Below, piece after piece: positions 26,547 through 35,001 of a DNA stretch of 40,878 nucleotides. Numbering within the stretch: position 1 is the first letter of the stretch; every line of letters starts with the position of its first letter. Origin of the DNA: Nitrospirota bacterium (GTDB taxonomy: Bacteria > Nitrospirota > Nitrospiria > SBBL01 > JAADHI01); assembly GCA_029261155.1 (NCBI GenBank), contig JAJDBW010000018.1:1-40878 (forward strand), read 5' to 3'. Made by a program: the position numbers and the translations under genes. The notes beneath the pieces are model-generated. The model worked only from the letters and a program-made list of their open reading frames with translations, was not told the DNA's origin and ran no database searches.

Positions 26547-29309
26547 TTGTCCTTCAAGAGATTTGGTGTGATTTTATTCCTCATCCTGGCTACCGGGTTT
26601 TTATCCGGCTGTCTTGAAGACAAGGTTGCTCCCGAATCCGATGTGGAGCCCACGGTTGTTGCCGTCTCCGTTAGCCCGGCGACCCTTACTTTACCGACGG
26701 GTGGCTCGGCCGTCTTTACGGCTTCGTTGACCGGCAGCGGAAATACGGTTGTCAACTGGTCGATTCAAGAAGGCTCCAGTGGCGGAAGCGTTTCCAGCAA
26801 GGGGCTTTACACCGCGCCTGATTTCTCCGGCACTTTCCACGTTGTGGCGACCAGTGTCGTCGATCCCGAAAAAATAGCCACGGCGACGGTCGTGGTGTCC
26901 TCCTTGCTCGACGCTACCTTTGGCCTCAACGGCAAAGTCCAAACTGCTTTTGGCGGAAACGATCGCGTGAATGCCCTTAAGCTGCAATCCGATGGAAAAA
27001 TTCTCGCCGCGGGCTTTTCTTTAAACGGGACGAAGAACAACTTTGCCTTGGTCCGTTACAACGCAGACGGAAGCCTCGATACGAGCTTTGGTCTCAATGG
27101 TAAGGTGACGACCGATCTCGGTAGCGCGAGCGAAGCCCAGGCCATGGCCATTCAAACGGACGGGAAAATTGTCTTGGGTGGCTTCGTCTTAACCGGCATA
27201 AAGAGCAAATTCGCCCTGGTTCGATATCACCGCGACGGGACTCTGGATACGGCCTTCGGTGTTGGCGGTCAGGTAACGACTTCGGTTGGGAGTACGAGTG
27301 GAAGTGGTGGAAAAATGAGAGCCTTGGTGATTCAAAGCGACGGTAAAATTGTTGCGGGGGGCTTTTCTTTTCTTTCACAAAATGATTTTACCCTGAGCCG
27401 TTATAATACTAACGGTGCTCTTGATACGACCTTTGGAACAGGAGGTGTTGTGAGGACCGACTTTGGTGGGAGCGAACTTAACGGGTTGGCCCTTCAGACC
27501 GACGGCAAGATCGTTGCCAGTGGTTTTGCTGGAGGCCTTACCAACCCGGGGTTGCGCGATTTTGCTCTTGCTCGTTATAGCGTTAATGGGACTCTAGATA
27601 TGAGCTTCGGTACAGGTGGGAAGGTGAGTGTAATAGAGAACCGTGCCCAGGAATCTAAGAGTCTGTTAATTCAAGCTAACGGCAAGATTCTTGCGGGGGG
27701 CTACTCAGCAAATCCTAGCAATAATGATTTTGCGTTAGCACGGTTTAATTCCGACGGGAGCTTGGACACGACATTCGATAATGACGGAAAAGTAACCACG
27801 ACCATCGGCTCTGGAAGTGAACAGGTTAATAGCCTTCATGTCCTTTCGGATGGAAAAATCGTTGCGGTCGGGTATTCCTCGAATGGAACCGACAACGATT
27901 TCGCCTTGGCGCGATACAATGCCAATGGGACTCTCGATACTGCATTTGATGGAGATGGCAAGCTGACCACGGCAATCGGCAGCGGCGCGGATGAGGCGCG
28001 CGGTCTGCTGATTCAAAGCGATGGCAAAATTGTCGCAGGGGGATTTACATTAAGCAGTTTACGGACGGATTTTGCCCTGGCGCGCTACAATACCGATGGA
28101 AGCCTCGATAGTACGTTCGATGTCGATGGTAGCCTTACAACCACGATTGGTGACGGTAACGATGAAATCAAGGCAATCGGTGTTCAATCGAATGGGAATG
28201 TTATCGCCGCGGGTTCTGCCTTTGGTGTGGCAGGTAACCTGAATAATGATTTTGCCCTCGCACGTTATAACAGTGGCGGGATCTTGGATGGCCGTACAAG
28301 CACGGCCATCGGCACAAAAGACGATATCGCGCAGGCCCTAGTCATTCAGAGCGACGATAAGATCGTGGTGGGTGGCGTGGCCTTTATGACATCCACGAAC
28401 GATTTTGCTCTGGTCCGCTACTTGGCCGACGGCACCCTAGATACCACCTTCGATACCGATGGGAAGCTCACCACCGCGATTGGCACCGGTAACGATGCCA
28501 TCAATGCCCTTGCCCTGCAAGGGGATGGAAAGATTGTTGCGGCGGGCACGGCGTTTATTGGGGTGAATAATAATTTCGCACTGGCGCGTTATACCTCGGC
28601 AGGTGTTTTGGATACCACCTTCGATGGAGACGGTAAACTCAGCACGGCGGTCGGCACAGGCAGCAGCTTTGGAAAGGCTGTTCAAGTCCAATCCGACGGA
28701 AAAATCCTGGTAGCGGGCATGGCCTCGAATGGAAGTGACTTCGATTTTGCGCTGGTGCGCTATAATACAAATGGCAGCCTCGATACGACCTTCGATACAG
28801 ACGGAATGGTGATGACGCCTGTGGGCTCAGGCCACGACGTCGCCAATGCCATGATGATTCAATCGGATGGCAAAATTCTTGTCGTCGGCGGAACAATCAC
28901 CGGAACGCCAGCGGGCGTGTTCTCCATCGTCCGTTACAATACCGATGGCAGCTTGGATAGCGGTTTCGGCCTTGGCGGGATTGTTACGGCTGTCATCGGT
29001 GATGCGGGAAACAACGACAGTCAGGCCTTGGCCGTGCTTGCGCAGTCGGACGGCAAGATCGTCGTCGGGGGTTTTGTTTACAGTGTCGAAAATAACCGTG
29101 ATTTTGCCTTGGCGCGGTTTTTAGCCGATGGGAGCTTGGATCCGACCTTTGGGACCGGTGGGAAGGAAATCTCGCCCTTAGGCGCCGGGATCGATGAGGT
29201 TCATGGCCTCCTCATTCAATCGGTCGATGGCAAAATCGTTGCGGGTGGCGCGGTATTTAACGCCAATAATGAGAATTCGGATTTTGCCTTGACGCGATAT
29301 CTGCCCTGA
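26547..29309 (+). CDS. delta-60 repeat lipoprotein with N-terminal Ig-like domain
   Basis: A 920-residue exported protein. The lipobox LSGC (Cys22) is followed by a bacterial Ig-like domain (about 35-118, with VSPATLTLPTGGSAVFTAS). From about residue 120 to the end there are 14 tandem repeats of about 57 residues of the form LDTTFGTGGK-VTT-IG...LQSDGKIVAGG...DFALARYN-DGS, the delta-60 repeat (TIGR02608 type), probably beta-propeller blades. Repeat 9 (about 28284-28440) lacks the TFGTDGK part. Translation starts at TTG 26547 with AAGGAG five bases upstream. It is likely a surface protein of unknown role. Confidence 0.88.
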   Translation: MSFKRFGVILFLILATGFLSGCLEDKVAPESDVEPTVVAVSVSPATLTLPTGGSAVFTASLTGSGNTVVNWSIQEGSSGGSVSSKGLYTAPDFSGTFHVVATSVVDPEKIATATVVVSSLLDATFGLNGKVQTAFGGNDRVNALKLQSDGKILAAGFSLNGTKNNFALVRYNADGSLDTSFGLNGKVTTDLGSASEAQAMAIQTDGKIVLGGFVLTGIKSKFALVRYHRDGTLDTAFGVGGQVTTSVGSTSGSGGKMRALVIQSDGKIVAGGFSFLSQNDFTLSRYNTNGALDTTFGTGGVVRTDFGGSELNGLALQTDGKIVASGFAGGLTNPGLRDFALARYSVNGTLDMSFGTGGKVSVIENRAQESKSLLIQANGKILAGGYSANPSNNDFALARFNSDGSLDTTFDNDGKVTTTIGSGSEQVNSLHVLSDGKIVAVGYSSNGTDNDFALARYNANGTLDTAFDGDGKLTTAIGSGADEARGLLIQSDGKIVAGGFTLSSLRTDFALARYNTDGSLDSTFDVDGSLTTTIGDGNDEIKAIGVQSNGNVIAAGSAFGVAGNLNNDFALARYNSGGILDGRTSTAIGTKDDIAQALVIQSDDKIVVGGVAFMTSTNDFALVRYLADGTLDTTFDTDGKLTTAIGTGNDAINALALQGDGKIVAAGTAFIGVNNNFALARYTSAGVLDTTFDGDGKLSTAVGTGSSFGKAVQVQSDGKILVAGMASNGSDFDFALVRYNTNGSLDTTFDTDGMVMTPVGSGHDVANAMMIQSDGKILVVGGTITGTPAGVFSIVRYNTDGSLDSGFGLGGIVTAVIGDAGNNDSQALAVLAQSDGKIVVGGFVYSVENNRDFALARFLADGSLDPTFGTGGKEISPLGAGIDEVHGLLIQSVDGKIVAGGAVFNANNENSDFALTRYLP

Positions 29310-29468
29310 AGAGAGATCGCGATTCCAAGCGAACCGGCTTGCGATATTTATTGAGTTCGCCTTCTTATTTTAGTCTCGAGGTTTTCGCATTCCCCTCCTC
29401 AGTCTAGATCATGCACGTTTCAGGGTTAGAATACCTATATTTAAGCAAAAATAAACGGGGACAATAAG

Positions 29469-29972
29469 ATGTCGAACCGATCGAAAAATGGAGATCAGAA
29501 AAAAGGCCCGCTTGTGGGAATTGTGGGCGGAAGCAAGAGCGATTTTCCCATACTCGAAAAAGCGGTCGATCTCTTATCGGCCTTGAAAATCGCCAGTGAA
29601 TTGAAGGTGGTTTCGGCCCATCGTACTCCGGATTTGCTCTTTGAATATGCCGAAGAGGCAAGAGGTCGAGGCATTGAGGTCATCATCGCGGGGGCTGGCG
29701 GGGCGGCCCATCTTCCCGGGATGCTGGCTGCCAAAACGGCGCTTCCGATTATCGGCGTTCCGATCCCGAGCGAGCATTTACGCGGTCTCGATTCGCTCTT
29801 GTCCATCGTTCAAATGCCGCGCGGCATTCCGGTGGCAACGGTTGCCATCGGTGGGTCGCAAAACGCCGCCCTCTTGGCTGCGGAAATCCTTGCGCTTAAA
29901 TATCCCGCTGTCTTAAAAGAACTCCTTTCTTATCGTTCGGCCTTGACCCGCTCGGTACTCGAAGAGGCCTAG
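29469..29972 (+). CDS. purE: N5-carboxyaminoimidazole ribonucleotide mutase
   Basis: A 167-residue class I PurE, which converts N5-CAIR to CAIR in purine synthesis. Motifs are GIVGGSKSD (the phosphate-binding GS-SD loop), VVSAHRTPD with the catalytic His, AGAGGAAHLPGMLAA, and the late MPRGIPVATVAIG. It is followed by purK after 2 bases, and the pair act in sequence, as expected for a class I enzyme that needs PurK. Confidence 0.97.
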   Translation: MSNRSKNGDQKKGPLVGIVGGSKSDFPILEKAVDLLSALKIASELKVVSAHRTPDLLFEYAEEARGRGIEVIIAGAGGAAHLPGMLAAKTALPIIGVPIPSEHLRGLDSLLSIVQMPRGIPVATVAIGGSQNAALLAAEILALKYPAVLKELLSYRSALTRSVLEEA

Positions 29973-29974
29973 GC

Positions 29975-31132
29975 TTGATTCCGCCCGGTCACAAGATCGG
30001 TATTTTAGGTGGAGGACAGCTCGGGACTTTTTTTACCCTCGCGGCAAAAAGACAGGGTTATTTTGTCACTGTTTGGGATCCGGATCCGGAGGCGCCAGCC
30101 CATGCCTGGGCCGATATTCGCATTACTAAGGCCTTCGATGATCCGGAGGCTCGATCCCTTTTCGTAAGCCACTGCGAGGCGGCGACCTACGAGTGGGAAA
30201 ACCTCCCCGTCGAAACCGTTGCCGAGCTGGAAAGCGAAATGCCCGTGCATCCCGGCAGCCGGGTTTTATCTCTTTTTCAAAACAGAATCGCAGAAAAAAA
30301 CTTTCTCACAGAACATCGCTTCCCGGTCACTCCCTACCTGCATGTCCATCAAATTCAAGAACTTGAGCGCGCGATCCAAAAATTGGGGCTCCCGGTTGTT
30401 TGTAAAACGGCGACCACAGGCTACGACGGACATGGGCAATGGCGGATTGAGCGGCTCAAAGACATGGCCTCGCTTGGGCCCTTGCTCCATGACTGCGCCA
30501 GCGGATGGATTGTGGAGAAGTGGGTTCCTTTTGCGAGCGAGCTCTCCGTCGTCGCCGTTCGAAATGAAGTCGGCAATGTTGTGGTCTATCCGGTGGTGGA
30601 AAACCGTCACGAAGGGGCAATTCTTCGCCAATGTCGGGTGCCTGCAGAGATGGAGGCCGGCCTCGCCGACAAGGTGTCTTCACTCGCTGAAGCGGTCTTG
30701 ACTGCGCTGAAGGGCGTGGGTGTTTTTTGCATCGAATTTTTTCTTCTTAAAGACGGCACCCTCTTAATTAACGAAATTGCCCCGCGTCCACATAATTCGG
30801 GGCACTATTCTATGGACGCCTGTTCGGTCTCGCAGTTTGAGCATCAATTGCGGGCCCTCTGCGGGCTCCCCTTATTACCGCCACACTTGTTTTCGCCTGC
30901 GGTGATGATCAATATATTAGGTGCGGAGATTCAGGCTTTAGCCACGGGAAAAAGCCTGAACACCTTGTTGGAGATTGAGGGGTGCCGCGTCTATCACTAT
31001 CGAAAAAACAGAATTAAACGCCGCCGGAAAATGGGGCATATTACGCTTATGAGTGCGAATCGAGATCAGCTCTTAGCGAAGGCGGATCTTGTTCGATCAA
31101 TCCTCGATCGCGCAGGGAGAAGGGAAGCCTAA
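29975..31132 (+). CDS. purK: N5-carboxyaminoimidazole ribonucleotide synthase
   Basis: A 385-residue ATP-grasp enzyme that carboxylates AIR with ATP and bicarbonate to give N5-CAIR for PurE. Visible are the N-terminal GILGGGQLG, VCKTATTGYDGHGQW in the ATP-grasp part, and NEIAPRPHNSGHYSMDAC near the metal-binding site. It begins with TTG 29975, two bases after the purE stop and with GAGG about 8 bases upstream, so it is translationally coupled. Its last 86 bases overlap the 3' end of a minus-strand gene. Confidence 0.96.
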   Translation: MIPPGHKIGILGGGQLGTFFTLAAKRQGYFVTVWDPDPEAPAHAWADIRITKAFDDPEARSLFVSHCEAATYEWENLPVETVAELESEMPVHPGSRVLSLFQNRIAEKNFLTEHRFPVTPYLHVHQIQELERAIQKLGLPVVCKTATTGYDGHGQWRIERLKDMASLGPLLHDCASGWIVEKWVPFASELSVVAVRNEVGNVVVYPVVENRHEGAILRQCRVPAEMEAGLADKVSSLAEAVLTALKGVGVFCIEFFLLKDGTLLINEIAPRPHNSGHYSMDACSVSQFEHQLRALCGLPLLPPHLFSPAVMINILGAEIQALATGKSLNTLLEIEGCRVYHYRKNRIKRRRKMGHITLMSANRDQLLAKADLVRSILDRAGRREA

Positions 31133-31523
31133 GAGGCACCGCGTCATTTTGATCGGGATAAAGATTCAAAGGAAGCACCGCAAAGACGACATGGATTGTG
31201 ACTGAGGTTTGGGGTGGGTTTGGGACAGGAATATAGCGCCGACCGATGGCCCTGAGTGTCAAGGGGCCATGGAAATTCAGAGGGATTTGGATCGTCCATT
31301 CGAAAGGCATGGACGAATCGAGGTGCGCCTTTATGATGCCCTGATTGGAGATCAACAAGACGCCGAATAGCGGGGGGAGGTCTCCGGGGTCTACTGAAAC
31401 CTTTAGGGTAGTTCCCGCTGCGATGATATGCCCCTCCTTTGGACTGCTAAATGAGAAGGCAGCGGAATTGGAAGTTCTTGCGCCAAAGATCGCCACTAGG
31501 AAAATCAGCACTATTATTTTCAT
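31047..31523 (-). CDS. small secreted Ig-like domain protein, 3' overlap with purK
   Basis: A 158-residue exported protein of unknown function. A signal peptide (KIIVLIFLVAIFG) leads into one beta-sandwich-like domain, roughly residues 25-115 (FSFSSPKEGHIIAAGTTLKV, then PFEWTIQIPL and SVTIHVV), resembling bacterial Ig-like folds. The last ~28 residues are antisense to the end of purK, basic and unlike the domain, so they may be a recent extension after loss of a stop codon. An ATG at 31541 is possible, but ATG 31523 has GGGAG seven bases upstream. Confidence 0.62.
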   Translation of the reverse strand: MKIIVLIFLVAIFGARTSNSAAFSFSSPKEGHIIAAGTTLKVSVDPGDLPPLFGVLLISNQGIIKAHLDSSMPFEWTIQIPLNFHGPLTLRAIGRRYIPVPNPPQTSVTIHVVFAVLPLNLYPDQNDAVPLRLPFSLRDRGLIEQDPPSLRADLDSHS

Positions 31524-31748
31524 TTTTGACTCCCAGGCCATGCGCTATTCGATCTACAGGGCCTTCTAGGCACAGATCCCTTTATCCACAATATAAAAAC
31601 CTTCAACAATATGATGGGCGATGAAGATGAAGCGTGGGGTACCTATCGTCCCATTTGAGAGAAGGCGATAGATCCTTGTCGACACTTGCAACAGTCTATC
31701 AGGGCGAGGCCTTGGGATTCAACGGACAGCGGGGCGAGGGGGTTCAGC

Positions 31749-33104
31749 TTATTTTCTGTGGAGACGAACGCGATTGCGTCCTTCCCGCTTGGCGAGATAT
31801 AGGGCTTCGTCTGCGCAACGAATGAGTTCTTTGGGGGAAAGGGTCGATCCTTGGATGTCTCGAAAAGTACAGACCCCGAAACTGCAGGTTAGTGTTGAGC
31901 CGTTGGGGAGGAAATTGGCGGTTTCGGTGGCCTGGCGAAGACGTTCGGCGAAGGCCACGGCTTCAACCTCGTCCGTTTCAGACATGAGGATCAGAAACTC
32001 TTCGCCGCCAAAACGGGCGAGGACGTCATAGGGTCGTATAATCGATTCGAAGCAGCTAGATAGGCCTTGGAGGACGTGGTCGCCAACGAGATGGCCGAAT
32101 TTATCGTTGATGAGTTTAAAGTAATCAACATCGACTAAAATAACCGAAAGCGGGCTTTTTAAGCGGGAAGCTCGGCCAATTTCCGAAACCATAACTTTGT
32201 TAAGGTAACGTCGATTATAAAGTCCGGTGAGTGGGTCGCGAATGGACAGTTCTTTTATTTTTTCGAAGGCTTGTTGTTTTTGAATCGCGATGACAGCCTG
32301 GGCCGCCAGCATCCGCAGGCTTTCCAGGAGAGAAGAGGATTGGAAATTTCTGGGTTCGAAATCGTCGGCGTATAAAATGCCGACCGGCCCCTTCTCCGAG
32401 ACGAGGGGGATGGCAATGAGTGAGCGTATCCCTTCTTTTAAGATAATGGGATTGTTGAAGGCGGGAAAGTCGCTGATGTCGGGGACCAAAATCGGTTCGT
32501 TTTTGGAAAGAATATGTTCGGTTAACCCACCAGGCCGAACCGGATAGACGGCGTTTTTGTAGAACTCAGATGAAAACCCTTTGGTCGCCACGAGAAAGAG
32601 CTGCTGTTTTTCTTTGTTATAGACCGAAAGCGATCCGGCCGGCATGCCCGTAATGCGGACCCCGCCTGCGACGATGGCTTCAAAGATTTGATCGGGTGTT
32701 TCGGAGCTGGAAAGCATGAGGCTTATATCGAGGAGAATCTGGTGCTCTCCGAGTTGCTGGATGATCCGGGACTCCTTGTCCTCGAGTTCGAGAATAACAT
32801 TCCATAAAATCTGGGTGACTTCGCCCGTGGCCACATCGAATTGAGCATCTGGAAAGTTGAGGAGTTTTGTCCCAACGATCGGGTTTCCGGTTAAATCGAA
32901 AACCAGGTCTACGGAGAGGTTGTTAAGTAGGGGGAAAGGGTCTTCCAGAAAGGTTGGAATATTTGCTTCTTTGGCCATTTCAATGGCCGGGGCTTCGGGG
33001 TTGAGGTCTGCGACCCCTGCGATTTGAATCCAGTTAAATTGGCGCAAACGGCTCAGTACGGCTTTTCCGCCCTTCCCGGCGCCGATAATGAAGACCTTGA
33101 CCAT
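31749..33104 (-). CDS. diguanylate cyclase with N-terminal NAD-binding-type Rossmann domain, GAF and GGDEF
   Basis: A 451-residue protein with an unusual layout. Residues 1-100 look like a dinucleotide-binding Rossmann domain: VFIIGAGKGGKAV (GxGxxG at 8-13), with an acidic residue in VADLNP (Asp33) at the end of strand 2, as in NAD-preferring enzymes. A GAF domain covers about 120-278 and a GGDEF domain about 285-451. Catalytic GGEEF is at 366-370 and inhibitory site RPYD at 357-360, exactly five residues upstream. The protein should make c-di-GMP under control of a nucleotide or redox signal; that control is inferred. There is no ribosome binding site; the promoter at 33111-33138 puts transcription start at the ATG itself. 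Confidence 0.86.
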   Translation of the reverse strand: MVKVFIIGAGKGGKAVLSRLRQFNWIQIAGVADLNPEAPAIEMAKEANIPTFLEDPFPLLNNLSVDLVFDLTGNPIVGTKLLNFPDAQFDVATGEVTQILWNVILELEDKESRIIQQLGEHQILLDISLMLSSSETPDQIFEAIVAGGVRITGMPAGSLSVYNKEKQQLFLVATKGFSSEFYKNAVYPVRPGGLTEHILSKNEPILVPDISDFPAFNNPIILKEGIRSLIAIPLVSEKGPVGILYADDFEPRNFQSSSLLESLRMLAAQAVIAIQKQQAFEKIKELSIRDPLTGLYNRRYLNKVMVSEIGRASRLKSPLSVILVDVDYFKLINDKFGHLVGDHVLQGLSSCFESIIRPYDVLARFGGEEFLILMSETDEVEAVAFAERLRQATETANFLPNGSTLTCSFGVCTFRDIQGSTLSPKELIRCADEALYLAKREGRNRVRLHRK

Positions 33105-33110
33105 AGGTTA

Positions 33111-33138
33111 AGTCTATCTATTGCTTAATTAATGTCAA
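33111..33138 (-). promoter_or_regulatory. promoter giving a leaderless mRNA for the Rossmann-GAF-GGDEF gene
   Basis: On the minus strand TTGACA (33138-33133), a 16-base spacer and TAGACT (33116-33111) precede the ATG (33104) by only 6 bases. The expected transcription start is therefore the A of the ATG. No Shine-Dalgarno sequence is present, which agrees with leaderless translation. Confidence 0.5.
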
Positions 33139-33394
33139 GCATCGCGATTGCTTGTATAAAAAATTAAGGAAATTAATAGAATCGTTATTTTGGGTCTCGG
33201 ATTCCGAAAAGAGCCGATATAATAGAAATGAAACTGAGCTCTGAGCGATTTGATTATAGATGCTTGCAGAAATGAGATTAACGAAGCCTTGGTTATTTCA
33301 GTCGTCTTTTCCATACATTGTGTTGCATTGAATCGCGGATCGATCTCCTATCGCAGTCTTTAGCATCTGGGGGAGTTCAGATTATGTTGTTATC
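33139..33394. other. divergent intergenic region
   Basis: About 256 bases between two divergent promoters. A perfect TATAAT stands at 33218-33223 on the plus strand, but no good -35 box is at the right distance. It is followed only by a 15-codon frame (ATG at about 33229). I see no gene here. Confidence 0.4.
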
Positions 33395-33423
33395 TTGACT
33401 TGTCAAGGTACCTGTGTTATCTT
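33395..33423 (+). promoter_or_regulatory. sigma70-type promoter of the M23 peptidase gene
   Basis: TTGACT (33395-33400) and TATCTT (33418-33423) are separated by exactly 17 bases. The predicted start near 33430 gives a leader of about 18 bases to ATG 33448. It also rules out the in-frame TTG at 33400 as translation start. Confidence 0.65.
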
Positions 33424-33447
33424 CTTGCGGCTTGTCCGGAGTTAGGG

Positions 33448-34347
33448 ATGGGGAAACCTCAAAGTTCTTATACCATTGTAATTTTTCCAGGCTCGACCAC
33501 ATCGGAACCTTACCGCTTTTCGATCAGAAAAGGGGTGCTTAAGTTTCTCTTGGGTTTTTCAGCCGCTTTTCTCTTAATTTTTGCCGGACTGTCTGTTCGG
33601 CATTATCAGATGCGCTCAGATCTCGTCGAACTGAGCAATCTTCGTAAAAATAATAAAACCCAAAACATCCAGATCCAAAAATTTTCCAGCCAGATCGATG
33701 ACTTAACTGATCAAGTTGTTCGCTTGGTGGAATTTGACCGCAAATTGCGGGTCATGACCGATATCGGTCCACCTAAAGGAACGATTAAGTCTTATGGCGT
33801 GGGAGGCGCGGAAGAGTTGCATCCCTCTTTTTCGGCTCCTGATTTAGGCGAAACCGTAAAGCAGGATTTGGCTTTTCTCCAAACCAAAGTGACTGAACAA
33901 GAACAAAGTTTCCAAGAATTAGAAACTGTTGTACAAAACCGTCAATCTTTATGGGCCTCAACGCCCTCCATTTGGCCAACCTCTGGTTGGCTGAGTTCCG
34001 AATTCGGTAAGCGGATCTCTCCTTTTACCGGGCACCTTGCAATGCACCGTGGAATTGACATCGCCGCCCGCTCCGGAACGCCGATTATTGCACCTGCGGC
34101 TGGCGTGGTGACCTACGCCAGGTTTAATGGCGGGTTTGGCCGTTATCTTAAGCTAAATCATGGCTATGGGACCGTGACCCACTATGGTCACCTCTCAAAA
34201 GCGGAAGTCAAAGTCGGGCAAAAGGTAAAGCGGGGAGATGTCATTGGCTATGTCGGAAACACTGGACTTTCTACAGGACCGCACCTCCATTACGAAGTTT
34301 ATGTGAACAAAGTTGCGATCAACCCGATGAAATTTATCTTGAACTAA
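33448..34347 (+). CDS. M23-family metallopeptidase, membrane-anchored, coiled-coil
   Basis: A 299-residue envelope peptidase of the LytM/NlpD/murein hydrolase type. One membrane segment (about 31-50) is followed by a coiled-coil region (about 55-165) and the M23 domain (about 180-299). Zinc ligands are present: HRGID (His200, Asp204) and HLH (279-281, His281). The domain also has GPHLHYEVYV and GDVIGYVGNTG. It should cleave peptidoglycan cross-link peptides, perhaps during cell division. ATG 33448 is chosen over an upstream TTG because GGAG lies six bases before it and the promoter overlaps the upstream frame. Confidence 0.92.
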   Translation: MGKPQSSYTIVIFPGSTTSEPYRFSIRKGVLKFLLGFSAAFLLIFAGLSVRHYQMRSDLVELSNLRKNNKTQNIQIQKFSSQIDDLTDQVVRLVEFDRKLRVMTDIGPPKGTIKSYGVGGAEELHPSFSAPDLGETVKQDLAFLQTKVTEQEQSFQELETVVQNRQSLWASTPSIWPTSGWLSSEFGKRISPFTGHLAMHRGIDIAARSGTPIIAPAAGVVTYARFNGGFGRYLKLNHGYGTVTHYGHLSKAEVKVGQKVKRGDVIGYVGNTGLSTGPHLHYEVYVNKVAINPMKFILN

Positions 34348-34355
34348 AAACTTAC

Positions 34356-34376
34356 CAGGAGAGCAGTTTTCTCCTG
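34356..34376 (+). other. hairpin after the M23 peptidase gene
   Basis: CAGGAGA (34356-34362) pairs with TCTCCTG (34370-34376) across a 7-base loop, 8 bases after the stop. No T run follows, so it is at best a weak terminator. It might instead belong to the leader of the cold-shock gene. Confidence 0.35.
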
Positions 34377-34408
34377 AAGCAAGAAGGAAGAATGATGTTT
34401 CTATTGTT

Positions 34409-34420
34409 ATGAAATTTCAT
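34409..34420. promoter_or_regulatory. 12-bp palindrome in front of the cold-shock gene
   Basis: ATGAAATTTCAT is a perfect palindrome about 80 bases upstream of the cold-shock protein start. It could be an operator half-site pair or chance in AT-rich DNA. Confidence 0.25.
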
Positions 34421-34499
34421 TTTCTTCTTGGATTATCAACACCAAGATGATTTACCGGTTCTGTATGTCATTTTGGAAAAAGGGAGGTTTGCGGGTCCG

Positions 34500-34709
34500 A
34501 TGGCGGTAAAAGGCAAAGTAAAGTGGTTTAATGAAAAAAAAGGATATGGGTTTATTGAACAAGAAGAAGGAGGCGGCGACGTTTTCGTTCATTTCTCTGC
34601 AATTTCGGGAGAAGGATTTAAAACTTTAACCGAGGGACAGGCTGTGGAATTTGAAGTGATACAGGGTGAAAAAGGCCCACAGGCAGCCAATGTCAATCCA
34701 CCCGAATAA
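34500..34709 (+). CDS. cold-shock protein (CspA family)
   Basis: A 69-residue single cold-shock domain that binds single-stranded RNA and DNA as a chaperone. RNA-binding motifs are KGYGFIE (RNP1) and VFVHFS (RNP2), after the usual [12 protein letters not shown]. The frame is open upstream to 34428, but ATG 34500 gives the standard family length. The nearest Shine-Dalgarno-like sequence, GGGAGG, is 12 bases upstream. A leader of up to 150 bases separates it from the M23 gene, as is common in cold-shock genes. A strong terminator follows. Confidence 0.93.
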   Translation: MAVKGKVKWFNEKKGYGFIEQEEGGGDVFVHFSAISGEGFKTLTEGQAVEFEVIQGEKGPQAANVNPPE

Positions 34710-34732
34710 GGTGGATCTTTATTGATTGACTG

Positions 34733-34768
34733 AAGCCCCGGCGAGATAGCTCTTGCCGGGGCTTTTTT
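34733..34768 (+). terminator. Rho-independent terminator after the cold-shock gene
   Basis: AAGCCCCGGC (34733-34742) pairs perfectly with GCCGGGGCTT (34755-34764) across 12 bases, followed by further T to 34768. It separates the cold-shock gene from secA. Confidence 0.93.
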
Positions 34769-34923
34769 ACAATAGCAAGAAAAAAAAGCCTATGCTACAA
34801 TACCCTACAGATTGAAATCGTTTAAAATATGAAGGCTGATCCAATCACGATTTGATTCATTATAGTCAGGCTGTCTGGGTACAAGCCTACACATTTTAAA
34901 CACAAACCGGGTATTTTTCAGAG

Positions 34924-34992
34924 ATGAGCACCCTGAATCTAAAATGGTCTCTTTCTGAACGATTTATTCGAGACGGATTAAGAACGACCTAG
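34924..34992 (+). other. possible 22-codon leader peptide upstream of secA
   Basis: ATG 34924 opens 22 codons ending at TAG 34990-34992, whose end runs into the secA ribosome binding site (AGAGGA) and leaves 9 bases to the secA ATG. The peptide ends in RFIRDGLRTT. There is no clear Shine-Dalgarno site and no signal peptide, so this may be chance. The position is that of a translational leader such as SecM. Confidence 0.2.
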
Positions 34993-35001
34993 AGGAAAAA
35001 C

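Noticed and set aside
26904-29306. Direct DNA repeats that might be a CRISPR or satellite array
   Set aside because: The repeats are coding delta-60 units of about 170 bases that vary in sequence and stay in frame.
33218-33243. Perfect TATAAT as a promoter for an additional small gene
   Set aside because: There is no -35 box at 16-18 bases, and only a 15-codon frame follows.
33400-33447. TTG start for the M23 peptidase
   Set aside because: It lies within the predicted promoter, upstream of the expected transcript start.
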